A DNA stretch of 64,000 nt from a bacterium (GTDB lineage Bacteria; Gemmatimonadota; Gemmatimonadetes; Longimicrobiales; RSA9), in NCBI GenBank assembly GCA_003242735.1, contig QGVH01000009.1:1-64000 (forward strand), in the 5' to 3' direction. The position numbers were made by a program, and so were the translations under genes. A model generated the notes under the pieces. The model had not been told where the DNA came from and searched no databases. It saw only the letters and a program-made list of their open reading frames with translations. How positions within the stretch are numbered: position 1 is the first letter of the stretch; each line of letters starts with the position of its first letter. This document shows positions 7,301 through 15,743 of this stretch, piece after piece.

Positions 7301-10044
7301 GTCAGCGCCGCGATCTTCGCCGAGAGGCGGTCGCGTTGATCCCGCAACATCTCCGCCTTCTCGCGCTCCCGCGCGACCACCTCCTCGGGCGCGCGCGTGA
7401 TGAACTGCTCGTTGGCCAGCTTCTTCTCCACCGCCTCCAGCAACTTGGCGATGCGCTCCAGCTCCGCGCCGAGACGCTGACGCTCGCGCTCGAGGTCGAT
7501 CACGTCGGCAAGCGGGATGAAGACCTCGGCGCCGCTGCGCAGCACGGCATGCGCGCCCGGCTGCTTCCCTTCCCCGCCCCTGCCGCCGGCCCCATCCATG
7601 CGCAGCGCGCGCACCCGCGCCAGACGACGCACCGCGCGCTCTTCGACGTCCAGCGCGCTGCGCAACACCTCGGGCACGCTGGTCAGGTGCACCTCGAGCT
7701 CCTCGGCGGCAGGCACGTCGTACTCCTTGCGCAACCCGCGCACCGAGCCGATCAGCTCGATCAGCGCATCCATGCGCGCCTCCGCGTCCGGCGCGTCCCA
7801 CGCCGGGACCGGCTCCGGCCAGCGGGCCACGACCAGCGACTCCTCCCTCTGCCGGCCTTCGGGCACCGGCAGCCGCAGCCACAACGCCTCCGTGACGAAC
7901 GGCATCACGGGGTGCATCAGCCGGAACGCGCGGTCCAGCACTTCCACCAGCGTGGCCCGCGCCGCCTGCCGGCTCGCCTCACCCGCCTCGCCCGCCAGAC
8001 GCGGCTTCACCAGCTCGACGTACCAGTCCGCCAGCTCGCCCCAGAAGAACCGGTACAGTGAGTCCGCGGCCTCGTGCAGCCGGAACGCTTCCAGGTGCCG
8101 CGTCACCTCCCGCGTGGCGTGGGAAACCCTGGAGAGGATCCAGCGATCGGCCAGCTCGAGCGCGCCCTCGACCTCCTCGACCGTCTGCACCGGCTCGTCC
8201 CCGAGCCGGAGCAGCGCGAACCGACCCACGTTCCACACCTTGTTGGCGAAGTTCCGGCCCGGCGCGAACGTGGACTCGATGTCCTCGTAGTTCATGTAGA
8301 GGTCGGTCCCCAGGCCGGCGCCCGAGACGATCGTGTAGCGGAGCGCATCCGCGCCGTACAGCTCGACCACGGCCAGAGGGTCGATCCCGTTCCCCAGCGA
8401 CTTGGACATCTTGCGCCCGAGGTGGTCCCGCACCGTGCCGTGCAGGTACACCTCGCGGAACGGCTCCTTCCCCATGAACTCCAGGCCGGCCATGATCATG
8501 CGCGCGACCCAGAAGAACAGGATCTCCGGCGCGGTGACCAGCGTGCTCGTCGGGTAGAACGCCTTCAGGTCCTCCGTCTCGTCCGGCCAGCCGAGCGTCG
8601 AGAACGGCCACAGCCACGAGGAGAACCAGGTGTCCAGCACGTCCGGATCCTGTTCGATCTCGGCGGAGCCGCAGCGCGGGCAGTGCGTCGGGTCCTCCCG
8701 CGCGACGATCGTCTCGCCACACCGATCCGCGCGGCAGTACCACACCGGGATGCGGTGACCCCACCAGAGCTGGCGCGAGATGCACCAGTCCCGGATGTTC
8801 TCGAGCCAGTCCTCGTAGACCTTCGTCCAGCGCTCGGGCGTGAAGCGCACCCTGCCCTCGCGGGATGCGGCGAGCGCCGGCTCCGCGAGCGGCCGCATCC
8901 GCACGAACCACTGCAACGACAGCCGCGGCTCCACGACGGTGTCGCACCGGTAGCAGTGCGGCACCGAATGGGTGTGCTCTTCGATCCGCTCCACGAGCTG
9001 CTGGGCCGCCAGCGCCTGGATGACACGCTCCCTCGCCTCGAAGCGGTCGAGCCCGCGGAACGCCTCGGGCGCGTTGTCGTTCATCGTCGCCTCGGCGGTC
9101 ATCACCTCCAGCGCGGGCAGCCCGTGGCGCCGGCTCACCTCGAAGTCGTTCGGGTCGTGGGCGGGCGTGATCTTCACCGCGCCGCTGCCGAACTCGCGGT
9201 CCACGTACTCGTCCGCGATGATCGGGATGCGCCGGCCGGTGAGCGGCAGCTCCACCTCGCGCCCGATCAGTGCACGGTACCGCTCGTCCTCCGGGTGAAC
9301 GGCCACGGCAGTGTCGCCGAGCATCGTCTCGGGCCGCGTCGTCGCAACGGTGAGGTAGGCGCGGCCGTCCGGCAGCCTGGGCAGCTCGACGCCCTCCGGC
9401 GGTTCATCCACCAGCGGGTAGCGCAGGTGGTACAGCTTGCCGACGGTCTCCTGGCCTTCCGCTTCCTCGTTCGAGAGCGCCGTGAGGCAGCGCGGGCACC
9501 AGTTGATGATGTAGTTGCCCCGGTAGATCAGGCCCTTCTCGTACAGCCGGACGAAGACCTCGCGGACCGCCCTCGACAGGCCGGGGTCCAGCGTGAAGCG
9601 CGTGCGCGACCAGTCGCACGACGCGCCGATCGCCTCAAGCTGCCGCAGGATCGTGGATCCGGTCTCACGCACCCATGCCCAGACGCGCTCGACGAAGGCC
9701 TCACGACCGAGGTCGTAGCGCGTCTTGCCTTCGGCGGCGAGTTGGCGCTCGACCACGTTCTGCGTGGCGATCCCGGCATGGTCCGTTCCCGGCAGCCACA
9801 GCGTCTCGTGGCCCTGCATCCTGCGCCAGCGGATCAACACATCCTGGACCGTGTTGTTCAGCCCGTGGCCCATGTGCAGGACCGCCGTGACGTTGGGCGG
9901 CGGGATGACGATCACGTACGGCTTGCGGGCGCCGCTCAGGACGGCGCGGGCGTCCGCGTGGAAGTAGCCGCGCTCCTTCCAGGCGCGATAGAGGGGCGCC
10001 TCGAACGCCTTCGGATCGTACTGTGGCGCGAGTGGCTCCGTCAT
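7297..10044 (-). CDS. valS: Valine--tRNA ligase ValS
   Basis: This 915-residue class Ia aminoacyl-tRNA synthetase charges tRNA(Val). The HIGH motif is HMGH at residues 57-60 in PPPNVTAVLHMGHG. The CP1 editing domain contains TTRPETMLGDTAV. The KMSKS loop is GRKMSKSLGNG. A CxxC zinc-type knuckle (THCPRCG) lies in the insertion, and the anticodon-binding domain has FWGELADWYVELVKPRL. The C-terminal 65 residues form the coiled-coil arm typical of ValS (LERERQRLGAELERIAKLL). The ATG at 10044 was chosen because the conserved N-terminus starts there. A TTGACG/TACCCT promoter lies just upstream. It heads the valS, lipoprotein, selA, gmhB run. Confidence 0.97.
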   Translation of the reverse strand: MTEPLAPQYDPKAFEAPLYRAWKERGYFHADARAVLSGARKPYVIVIPPPNVTAVLHMGHGLNNTVQDVLIRWRRMQGHETLWLPGTDHAGIATQNVVERQLAAEGKTRYDLGREAFVERVWAWVRETGSTILRQLEAIGASCDWSRTRFTLDPGLSRAVREVFVRLYEKGLIYRGNYIINWCPRCLTALSNEEAEGQETVGKLYHLRYPLVDEPPEGVELPRLPDGRAYLTVATTRPETMLGDTAVAVHPEDERYRALIGREVELPLTGRRIPIIADEYVDREFGSGAVKITPAHDPNDFEVSRRHGLPALEVMTAEATMNDNAPEAFRGLDRFEARERVIQALAAQQLVERIEEHTHSVPHCYRCDTVVEPRLSLQWFVRMRPLAEPALAASREGRVRFTPERWTKVYEDWLENIRDWCISRQLWWGHRIPVWYCRADRCGETIVAREDPTHCPRCGSAEIEQDPDVLDTWFSSWLWPFSTLGWPDETEDLKAFYPTSTLVTAPEILFFWVARMIMAGLEFMGKEPFREVYLHGTVRDHLGRKMSKSLGNGIDPLAVVELYGADALRYTIVSGAGLGTDLYMNYEDIESTFAPGRNFANKVWNVGRFALLRLGDEPVQTVEEVEGALELADRWILSRVSHATREVTRHLEAFRLHEAADSLYRFFWGELADWYVELVKPRLAGEAGEASRQAARATLVEVLDRAFRLMHPVMPFVTEALWLRLPVPEGRQREESLVVARWPEPVPAWDAPDAEARMDALIELIGSVRGLRKEYDVPAAEELEVHLTSVPEVLRSALDVEERAVRRLARVRALRMDGAGGRGGEGKQPGAHAVLRSGAEVFIPLADVIDLERERQRLGAELERIAKLLEAVEKKLANEQFITRAPEEVVAREREKAEMLRDQRDRLSAKIAALT

Positions 10045-10072
10045 GACCCGAACGTTGGTTGGTCTGGGCGCA

Positions 10073-10102
10073 AGGGTAGCGGCGCGGCGCACGCCTCGTC
10101 AA
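10073..10102 (-). promoter_or_regulatory. Putative sigma-70 promoter for valS
   Basis: On the minus strand TTGACG (10097-10102) is followed by an 18-nt spacer and TACCCT (10073-10078, T, A and final T match). It lies 29-58 nt upstream of the valS ATG. The -35 box is strong and the -10 weak. The rest of the 10045-10313 gap shows no gene. Confidence 0.45.
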
Positions 10103-10313
10103 CCGCCGCCCCTCGGGGCCGCTGTCCGCGATCGGCACGCGCTGCGCCCGCGAGGGGAGTTGATACCCCGTGAGCGGCCGCGATGTGTCGGTGTGGACCG
10201 GAGGATCGCGAAGGCCGCCGCGCCCGCGGCGGTCGCGCGAGAGGGGATCGGGCGCGCGGTGGCGGCGTGAACGAGTCTCGAGCCGGCGGTGGCGGCCGGT
10301 TTGCCGATTCCGT

Positions 10314-11120
10314 TCAGCCGCCCCCTCGGCTCCGACGCTCCTCGCCCTCCTCGCCGAGACCGGCCTCCTCGAGGGTCAGCTCCGTCCCCTTTTTCACGTT
10401 CTCGTGGATTCCGGAGCGCGGGTTGAGGTCCTGGAGCGGCTCCTCCGGCACGTTGCCGAGTCGCCGGTGCGGCGCGGTCGCCACCAGGCCGCGGTCGATC
10501 GGCGCCGCTGGCGCCGTCGTGTGCCCCTCGACACCGGGCGCGAGCTTGCTGATCCCCTCGCTTGTCTGCTCGATGGCGCGATCGACGCCGAGCGCCCGCG
10601 AGACGAGATCCACCCGGTCATCGGGCCGATCGGCGTCGGTCCCGGCGCTCTGCCGACGCCGTCCCGTGCCGACGCGGATGCCGTACCACTGCGTTTCGGT
10701 CAGCTCGGGGGCGGCCGCCTCGAAGCGACGCCGGGTCTCGGCCAGACGGGAGCGGACGAGATCGACGTCGAGACGGTTCAGGACGGTGGCCACGCCGGGA
10801 ACGCGCTCGGCCACGTGCACGGCCCGATCCGCCTCGTGCTCCGTCCGGACGGTGCCCGTCAGCTCGACGATGCCGTCCGAAAGTGCCCCGACCTCGATCG
10901 GACGCTGGCTCAGGACCGGGTCTGCGAGGAGCGCATCCACGACGCGCTCCTCGAGACCCGCGAGGTCGGCGGACAGAGCGAGCGTGGAGCGACGGCGCCG
11001 CCTCAGCCACCACCCGGCCGCCACGCTGGCGAGCACGCCGGCGGCGATCATCCAAGCGTGATCAGCGAGTCTGGATGGCCGCGCCCGCAACATCCCGTCC
11101 CCACCCCCGTTCGTGGACAC
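10314..11120 (-). CDS. Membrane-anchored BON-domain protein
   Basis: This is a 268-residue protein with one hydrophobic segment near residues 22-42 (WMIAAGVLASVAAGWWL) followed by a basic RRRRR stop-transfer stretch. Residues of about 55-120 match a BON (bacterial OsmY and nodulation) domain: VVDALLADPVLSQRPIEV..DGIVELTGTV..EHEADRAVHVAERVPGVATVLNRL. BON domains are thought to bind phospholipid or other membrane ligands. The C-terminal half is charged, with no recognised domain. The GTG at 11120 is the longest start; an ATG at 11093 is also possible and would leave the membrane segment intact. It is flanked by unrelated genes and looks monocistronic. Function not known. Confidence 0.75.
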   Translation of the reverse strand: MSTNGGGDGMLRARPSRLADHAWMIAAGVLASVAAGWWLRRRRRSTLALSADLAGLEERVVDALLADPVLSQRPIEVGALSDGIVELTGTVRTEHEADRAVHVAERVPGVATVLNRLDVDLVRSRLAETRRRFEAAAPELTETQWYGIRVGTGRRRQSAGTDADRPDDRVDLVSRALGVDRAIEQTSEGISKLAPGVEGHTTAPAAPIDRGLVATAPHRRLGNVPEEPLQDLNPRSGIHENVKKGTELTLEEAGLGEEGEERRSRGGG

Positions 11121-11193
11121 TCCTGTTGCAAGGGGTGCAAGTCGCAGACCAGAGAGGCCACGGCTGTCGATCCTGGCGGCCGGGGGCTGGCGG

Positions 11194-12081
11194 TCACCCC
11201 GAGGGCGGCTTGGTTTCCTGGGGAGGATCGCTCTGCCGGGACGAGCCCTGTGGGTCCTGCTTGCGCTCCTGCCGCTCCCGGTCCTTGCGCTCGCGCAGCT
11301 CCCGGGCCCGCTCGTCGAACCGGTCTCGGATGCGCGCCCGGTCCGCCTGGTCCTGGATCTCCTCCCAGTCCCGTTCGCGCTGGGACTTGGGACCGAGCGA
11401 CGGCGCGGGGAGCGTGATGCCGCCCAGGTGGATCCCCTCCGGCGAAATGCCCCACCGCTTGCCGTCCTTCCCCTTGATGGTCCAGTCCATGGCGCGGCGC
11501 GCGGCGTCCGCCTCCAGCGCGAGCGAGTCGTTGAGCTCTCCGAGCCGCCGGGCGAGGTGTTCGGTCGCCGCCTCCGCCGGGCTCACCGGCTTCTCCACGA
11601 CCAACGGCAACGGCGCCCACAGGCGGTGATCGCCGAGGTCCCGGGGACGGAGCCGTTCCGCAGGGCTCAACACACGCCCTGCCGGCGCGTCGGTCGCCTC
11701 CCCCCGCGGCGCCGCCTCCGCCTGTGCCCCCGGCGTTGAAGCCGGGACGGGCGCCTCCTCGGGCCGGTCCCGGGCCACTTCTTCCGATGGCGCCGCCCCC
11801 TCGGCGACGGTCCGCAGCTCGTAGACCCGAAGCCCCGGCGGCGCCGTGGGACCCGTGGGAGACGCAGGAGCGCCACCATCACGGTACGGCACAGCGACCG
11901 TGATCAGGTGCCGGGACAGCAGCACAGCCAGGCCGTGGAGGATGAGCGAGATCAGGAGCCCCGCAGCCAGCGCTTTCCGGTGCGATCGGCGTCGCCGCAA
12001 CGCCGGCCACCGTGCCGGTGCGGACGGCGGGACAGGCGGCGCGCCAGGCGCCGGCGAGGGCTTCAGGGCGGGCGAGCTCAT
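11194..12081 (-). CDS. Single-pass membrane protein of unknown function (TonB-like layout)
   Basis: This 295-residue protein starts at the ATG at 12081; the longer frame reading back into the aminotransferase gene is a shadow. It has a Pro-rich cytoplasmic N-terminus of about 35 residues, a transmembrane segment (AAGLLISLILHGLAVLLS), then a Pro/Ala/Glu-rich region. A central block (LGDHRLWAPLPLVVEKPVSP...MDWTIKGKDGKRWGISPEGIHLGGITLPAP) may be a small folded domain. The C-terminal 60 residues are highly charged (Arg/Glu/Asp/Lys) and probably helical. The ISLILHGLAVLL segment and Pro-rich stalk recall TonB-family proteins, but I see no TonB C-terminal domain, so I do not call it TonB. It follows the aminotransferase gene by 40 nt. 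Confidence 0.7.
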   Translation of the reverse strand: MSSPALKPSPAPGAPPVPPSAPARWPALRRRRSHRKALAAGLLISLILHGLAVLLSRHLITVAVPYRDGGAPASPTGPTAPPGLRVYELRTVAEGAAPSEEVARDRPEEAPVPASTPGAQAEAAPRGEATDAPAGRVLSPAERLRPRDLGDHRLWAPLPLVVEKPVSPAEAATEHLARRLGELNDSLALEADAARRAMDWTIKGKDGKRWGISPEGIHLGGITLPAPSLGPKSQRERDWEEIQDQADRARIRDRFDERARELRERKDRERQERKQDPQGSSRQSDPPQETKPPSG

Positions 12082-12121
12082 CGCACGACTTGTAAACCAC
12101 GAACGGGAAACCGGTTCCTGC

Positions 12122-13282
12122 TCACAGCAACCGTCCCAGTCGCGTGGCCGCCTCCCGCAGCCGCTCCGGCCCCTGCGTGAGCGCCAGGCGGAGGAAGCCT
12201 TCCCCGCCCGCGCCGAGGGCCGCCCCCGGCATGACCACCACCCCCTGCTCGTGCAGGGCGCGTCGCGCGAATTCCTGCGAGCCGTGCCCGCCCGGCACCG
12301 GAACCCAGAGGTACATCGTCGCGCGCGGCCTCGTCGCCTGGAAACCGTTCGCGCACAGCGCATCGACCAGGGCGTCGCGCCGCTCCCGGAACGCGGCGAC
12401 GTTGCCCGGCACCCATTCGGCGTACGAGGCGAGCGCCGCAGCGGCCGCCGCCTGCACCGCCAGGAACGCACCGGTGTCCACGAAGGACTTCACCCGCGCC
12501 AGCGCAGCGATCGCCTCCGCGCCGCCGACCGCCCAGCCGATCCGCCACCCCGTCATGTTGTAGGTCTTCGACAGCGAATGGAACTCGATCGTCACCTCGC
12601 GCGCCCCCTCGATCTCGAGAACGCTGGGCGGCCGGTAGCCGTCGAACGCGATTTCGCTGTACGCGTTGTCGTAGGCCAGGAGCGCGCCGTGCGTACGGCA
12701 GAACTCCACCGCCTCCGCGAGGTACTCCCGCGGAGCGATGGCCGCGGTCGGGTTGTTCGGATAGTTCAGGTACACGATCCGTGTCCGCCGCACGACCTCC
12801 CGGGGAACGTCGCCGAAAGGAACGAGGAACCCGTTCTCGGGCCGCAGCGGGACCAGGTGAGGCACCCCGCCAGCCAACAGCGTTCCGCCCAGGTACGGCT
12901 GGTAGCCCGGATCGGGCACGATGGTCGCGTCGCCCGGGTTCACGTACGCGAGCGCCAGGTGCGCGATGCCCTCCTTGGAGCCGATCAGCGGCAACACCTC
13001 GCGATACGGGTCCACCTCCACGCCGAACCGCTCCGCCATCCAGCGGGTGATCGCTTCGCGGAACGCAGGCAGCCCGCGCTGGAAGCCGTAGCGTCCCATC
13101 GCCGGCTCGGCGGCTGCCTCGAGGAGCGCGCGCACCGCCGCGGGCGGCGGCGGCAGGTCGGCATCGCCCGCACCCAGGTCGATCACGTCCACTCCCTCCG
13201 CCGCCAGCCGCCGCTTGATCTCCGGCACATCCGCCAGCGGGTACGGCGGGAAATCTCGCATGCGGTCCGCCAGGCCGAGCAT
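12122..13282 (-). CDS. Class I/II PLP-dependent aminotransferase, LL-diaminopimelate aminotransferase-like
   Basis: This fold-type I aminotransferase (386 residues from the ATG at 13282; an upstream ATG at 13321 would add 13) has the expected motifs. These are IDLGAGDADLPPPPA, the substrate-side GRYGFQRGLPAFREAI, YLNYPNNPTAA (PLP contact Asn), DNAYSEIAF (Asp/Tyr) and the PLP lysine in FHSLSKTYNMTGWRIGW. The closest family I recognise is the DapL/LL-DAP aminotransferase group, which makes LL-DAP directly from tetrahydrodipicolinate. Alanine or aspartate aminotransferase activity is also possible. I prefer 13282 because GGAG lies 9 nt upstream and family proteins begin near this point. lysA is elsewhere in the window, which fits a DAP/lysine role. 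Confidence 0.8.
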   Translation of the reverse strand: MLGLADRMRDFPPYPLADVPEIKRRLAAEGVDVIDLGAGDADLPPPPAAVRALLEAAAEPAMGRYGFQRGLPAFREAITRWMAERFGVEVDPYREVLPLIGSKEGIAHLALAYVNPGDATIVPDPGYQPYLGGTLLAGGVPHLVPLRPENGFLVPFGDVPREVVRRTRIVYLNYPNNPTAAIAPREYLAEAVEFCRTHGALLAYDNAYSEIAFDGYRPPSVLEIEGAREVTIEFHSLSKTYNMTGWRIGWAVGGAEAIAALARVKSFVDTGAFLAVQAAAAAALASYAEWVPGNVAAFRERRDALVDALCANGFQATRPRATMYLWVPVPGGHGSQEFARRALHEQGVVVMPGAALGAGGEGFLRLALTQGPERLREAATRLGRLL

Positions 13283-13466
13283 TGCCTTCCGCTCCACCCA
13301 CGAGGCACCGGAGGGATCCATGCGGCAAGACGTGCACCGGCCCGGCGCCGCTGGGCCCGCCGTCAGGCGCCAAACGCGCGCAACCGCCGCGGCCCAGGCC
13401 TCGCCGCAGGCGATGGCGGATCGGGCGGGACGGATCCCGCGCGGCAGGGCGACACGGCGCGCCCCG

Positions 13467-14231
13467 CTAGCTCGGGCCGCGCCTCGTCCAGATCAGGATG
13501 ACCCCGCAACGGGCGTCCGGCGTCATGTACTCGGGCGGAGGCTTGCTCAGGCCCTGGTACACCTCGATGCCTTCGATCGCCGAGGGCTTCAGGATGTCGT
13601 CGAGCGCCACATCGGCGCCGCCCCCGCGCCGCCCCCGCCCGAGGCCGCCGTTGAGGAGGAACCCGTCCACGTAGATCAGCGCGGGGCAGTCGCCTCGCGT
13701 GTACGGCACACGGCTCCGTCCCGAGCGCCGCAGCCAGACGCCCGGCGCCATGGCCAGGACGTCCGTCACGGCGGTCGCCCCGCGACGCCGGATCTCCTCG
13801 CCGGTGATGAACCACCCGCCCCCGCGCTGCCGACGCCGGTCGAACCCCGCCAGCAGCGGCCCGCGGTCCGGAGCCACCACTTCCAGCGGCGTCAGCGCGA
13901 TCCCCCGGGCCTCCATCCGGATCTCGACGCGGTGCACCGAGGCCCCGGCCAGGTCGATCAGCGGCGTCACCGCCGTCTCATAACCGATGTGCTCGACCTC
14001 GAGCCGCACGCGCCCGCCCTGCCGGACCGAGAAGTCGAACACCCCGCCTTCGTCCGTCAGCCGCTGTCCGAGGTCGCGGCCCGTCGTATCCCGGAGCGTC
14101 ACCACCGCCGCCGGGATCGCTCGCCCCGAGCTGTCGTCGATCACGCGCCCCAGGAGCTGGACCTGGGAACGACCGGACGTGGGGACGCCGGAGAGGAGAA
14201 CCGCGAGGAGCCACGGGCCGACCGCTCGCAT
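13467..14231 (-). CDS. Secreted CarboxypepD-regulatory + TonB plug protein without a barrel
   Basis: This 254-residue exported protein starts at the ATG at 14231 with a signal-like WLLAVLLSGVPTSGRSQ. Residues of about 25-105 form a carboxypeptidase regulatory-like domain (LLGRVIDDSSGRAIPAAVV...GGVFDFSV...HIGYETAV). Residues of about 140-250 resemble a TonB-dependent receptor plug: FITGEEIRRRGATAVTDVL, PALIYVDGFLLNGG, PSAIEGIEVYQG, and the closing GVILIWTRRG. This is the N-terminal half of a SusC-type receptor, ending exactly where the beta barrel would begin. It lies close to the SusCD locus but beyond its terminator. Role unknown; a periplasmic adaptor or regulator of receptors is only a guess. 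Confidence 0.8.
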   Translation of the reverse strand: MRAVGPWLLAVLLSGVPTSGRSQVQLLGRVIDDSSGRAIPAAVVTLRDTTGRDLGQRLTDEGGVFDFSVRQGGRVRLEVEHIGYETAVTPLIDLAGASVHRVEIRMEARGIALTPLEVVAPDRGPLLAGFDRRRQRGGGWFITGEEIRRRGATAVTDVLAMAPGVWLRRSGRSRVPYTRGDCPALIYVDGFLLNGGLGRGRRGGGADVALDDILKPSAIEGIEVYQGLSKPPPEYMTPDARCGVILIWTRRGPS

Positions 14232-14302
14232 GGGCCCCGCCTGTGGGGAGTCAGGCCAACCGTCTGAAGGTATCGGGCCGCACGACGGCCTGCAATCGCA
14301 CG

Positions 14303-14341
14303 AAAACGGCCAGCGGCGCACCCGCCTCGCGCCGCTGGCCG
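14303..14341 (-). terminator. Terminator of the SusCD/DUF4397 unit
   Basis: A perfect 12-bp stem (CGGCCAGCGGCG at 14307-14318 with CGCCGCTGGCCG at 14330-14341) encloses an 11-nt loop. On the minus strand it is followed directly by TTTTCG. It lies 20 nt after the DUF4397 gene stop. This is the clearest intrinsic terminator in the window. Confidence 0.8.
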
Positions 14342-14360
14342 CATCGGCGCGTCGGACGCG

Positions 14361-15215
14361 TCAGGGATCGAGAGGTTTGTCCGGGACCACGAACAGCGAT
14401 GGCGCCTGGTTGGCCGGCGTCGACCCGCGCGTCCCAGGGATCGTGCCCGGCGCCAGGATCACGGTCAACACCGATCCCGCCACCCGCACGCCCGGCTGGG
14501 CACCATAGATCTGCCCCTCCGGCGTCGGGATGCCGGGTCTGTTCGGCGTGGACGCGAACAGCTCCGCCGTCGAGCCGGTCGCCGCGACCACGAACCGGTA
14601 CAGCGCCGTGCCCGTGAGCGCCGGGACGTTCACGTACGAACTCTGCTGGAGGTATCCGACGTTCCGGATCACCCCCGCGTTGCTGGTCGCGAAATCGTCA
14701 GGCGTCGGATCCGACTCGGATTCCACCGGGACGATATAGACGTCCACCGGCCCCGTCCCGAACGCGCCGTGCAGCGCCTTGAGCGCGATCTGGCCGTCCG
14801 GCGGCGTCGGCGGCTCCGGATCCTCCAGGACGACGAGTTCGTCGTCGCCGGTGCTGGCCCGCCCCGCGTAGATGAACGTGTAGCGCCGATCCACCTCGAG
14901 CGTGACCTGCCCATCGTAGAGCATGATCCTGGTCACGTCGATGTCGTTCGAGTACGGGAACACGCGCAGCGGGCGCGACCCCGGAGCCACCGGCTGGTAC
15001 ATGCCGCTCGAGGACGCAAAGGGGACTCCCAGCAGCGTCGGCAGGTTCTCCACCCGGTCGATGAAGCGGAAGTCCACGGTTCCCGTGTCCACGTTCACGT
15101 TCACGACGCGCACCAGCGCCGAAGGTTCCGGCGGGTTCACGCTGACTCCATCGTCATCGCACCCCGCGATCACGAGGAGCAGCGCAACGGGGATGATCGA
15201 TTTGCCGTATCGCAT
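14361..15215 (-). CDS. DUF4397-family lipoprotein
   Basis: This is a 284-residue lipoprotein. The signal IIPVALLLVIAGC gives a lipobox cysteine at about residue 19. The body has two copies of the DUF4397-type beta-sandwich pattern: ALVRVVNVNVDTGTVDF...YTFIYAG near residues 33-117, and IALKALHGAFGTGPVDVYIVP...YRFVVAA near 143-212. This family is secreted or surface-attached with no established enzyme activity. It is the last gene of the SusC-SusD-lipoprotein unit and is followed by the hairpin terminator, so it may be a surface accessory of that uptake system. Confidence 0.82.
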   Translation of the reverse strand: MRYGKSIIPVALLLVIAGCDDDGVSVNPPEPSALVRVVNVNVDTGTVDFRFIDRVENLPTLLGVPFASSSGMYQPVAPGSRPLRVFPYSNDIDVTRIMLYDGQVTLEVDRRYTFIYAGRASTGDDELVVLEDPEPPTPPDGQIALKALHGAFGTGPVDVYIVPVESESDPTPDDFATSNAGVIRNVGYLQQSSYVNVPALTGTALYRFVVAATGSTAELFASTPNRPGIPTPEGQIYGAQPGVRVAGSVLTVILAPGTIPGTRGSTPANQAPSLFVVPDKPLDP

Positions 15216-15253
15216 AGCACCTGTCCGCTCGCGAATGGGATCTCGAACGCGCG

Positions 15254-15736
15254 CTAGTAGACGACTCGAAGAGCCTGGTTGTCATCCGGAGGTGGGCGGT
15301 CGCTGGACGGCTCGGCGCCGAACCCGGTGAGCGCGATGTTCGACGCGGCGACGGCCCCGGCGATCATCAGCCCGGCAAGGATCCAGCTCCGCCGCTGCGA
15401 CAGCCGGCGCTCGCGCACCTCCGCGACGAGCTCCCGTCTCAGCGTCACGCGCTCGCCGGACCAGCGCACCGGGATGGCAAGGTCCAGGTGTTGAACGGCC
15501 TCGACCGCCAGCACCATGGCCGAGTCGGACACTTCCACCACACTGCCCTCGATGGACTGCACGCCCGGCCCGACCTCCTCGGCCAGGTCCACGCGGCCGC
15601 GATCCGTCACGGCGACCTTCACACGGGTCCCGGCCGGGATGTCCATCGTGACGGCGGGCACGTAGTGGTAGCAGCCCGCGAGTTGCACCGGCAGCAGGAG
15701 AGCCGCCGCCATCCGTGTCCAGGTTCCGGTCCGCAT
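15254..15736 (-). CDS. Small lipoprotein with C-terminal membrane segment, unknown function
   Basis: This is a 160-residue protein. The N-terminus (ALLLPVQLAGCYHY) has a lipobox cysteine near residue 21. A beta-rich middle (GTRVKVAVTDRGRVDLA...VQSIEGSVVEVSDSAMVL) looks like an SH3- or Sm-like barrel but matches no family I can name. A second hydrophobic stretch (WILAGLMIAGAVAASNIALTGF) near residues 121-142 could be a membrane anchor. The ATG at 15736 has AGGTGAG 6 nt upstream, overlapping the SusD stop region, so it is co-translated with the SusD-like gene. Belongs to the SusCD unit by position. Confidence 0.7.
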   Translation of the reverse strand: MRTGTWTRMAAALLLPVQLAGCYHYVPAVTMDIPAGTRVKVAVTDRGRVDLAEEVGPGVQSIEGSVVEVSDSAMVLAVEAVQHLDLAIPVRWSGERVTLRRELVAEVRERRLSQRRSWILAGLMIAGAVAASNIALTGFGAEPSSDRPPPDDNQALRVVY

Positions 15737-15743
15737 ATGCGAC

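Noticed and set aside
8074..10173. 699-codon plus-strand frame opposite valS
   Set aside because: Antisense shadow of a certain gene; no ribosome binding site or domain.
11194..12081. TonB energy transducer
   Set aside because: Membrane segment and Pro-rich stalk fit, but no TonB C-terminal domain is visible.
13467..14231. Pseudogene of a full TonB receptor
   Set aside because: No barrel remnants follow the stop in any frame, and the two domains are intact.
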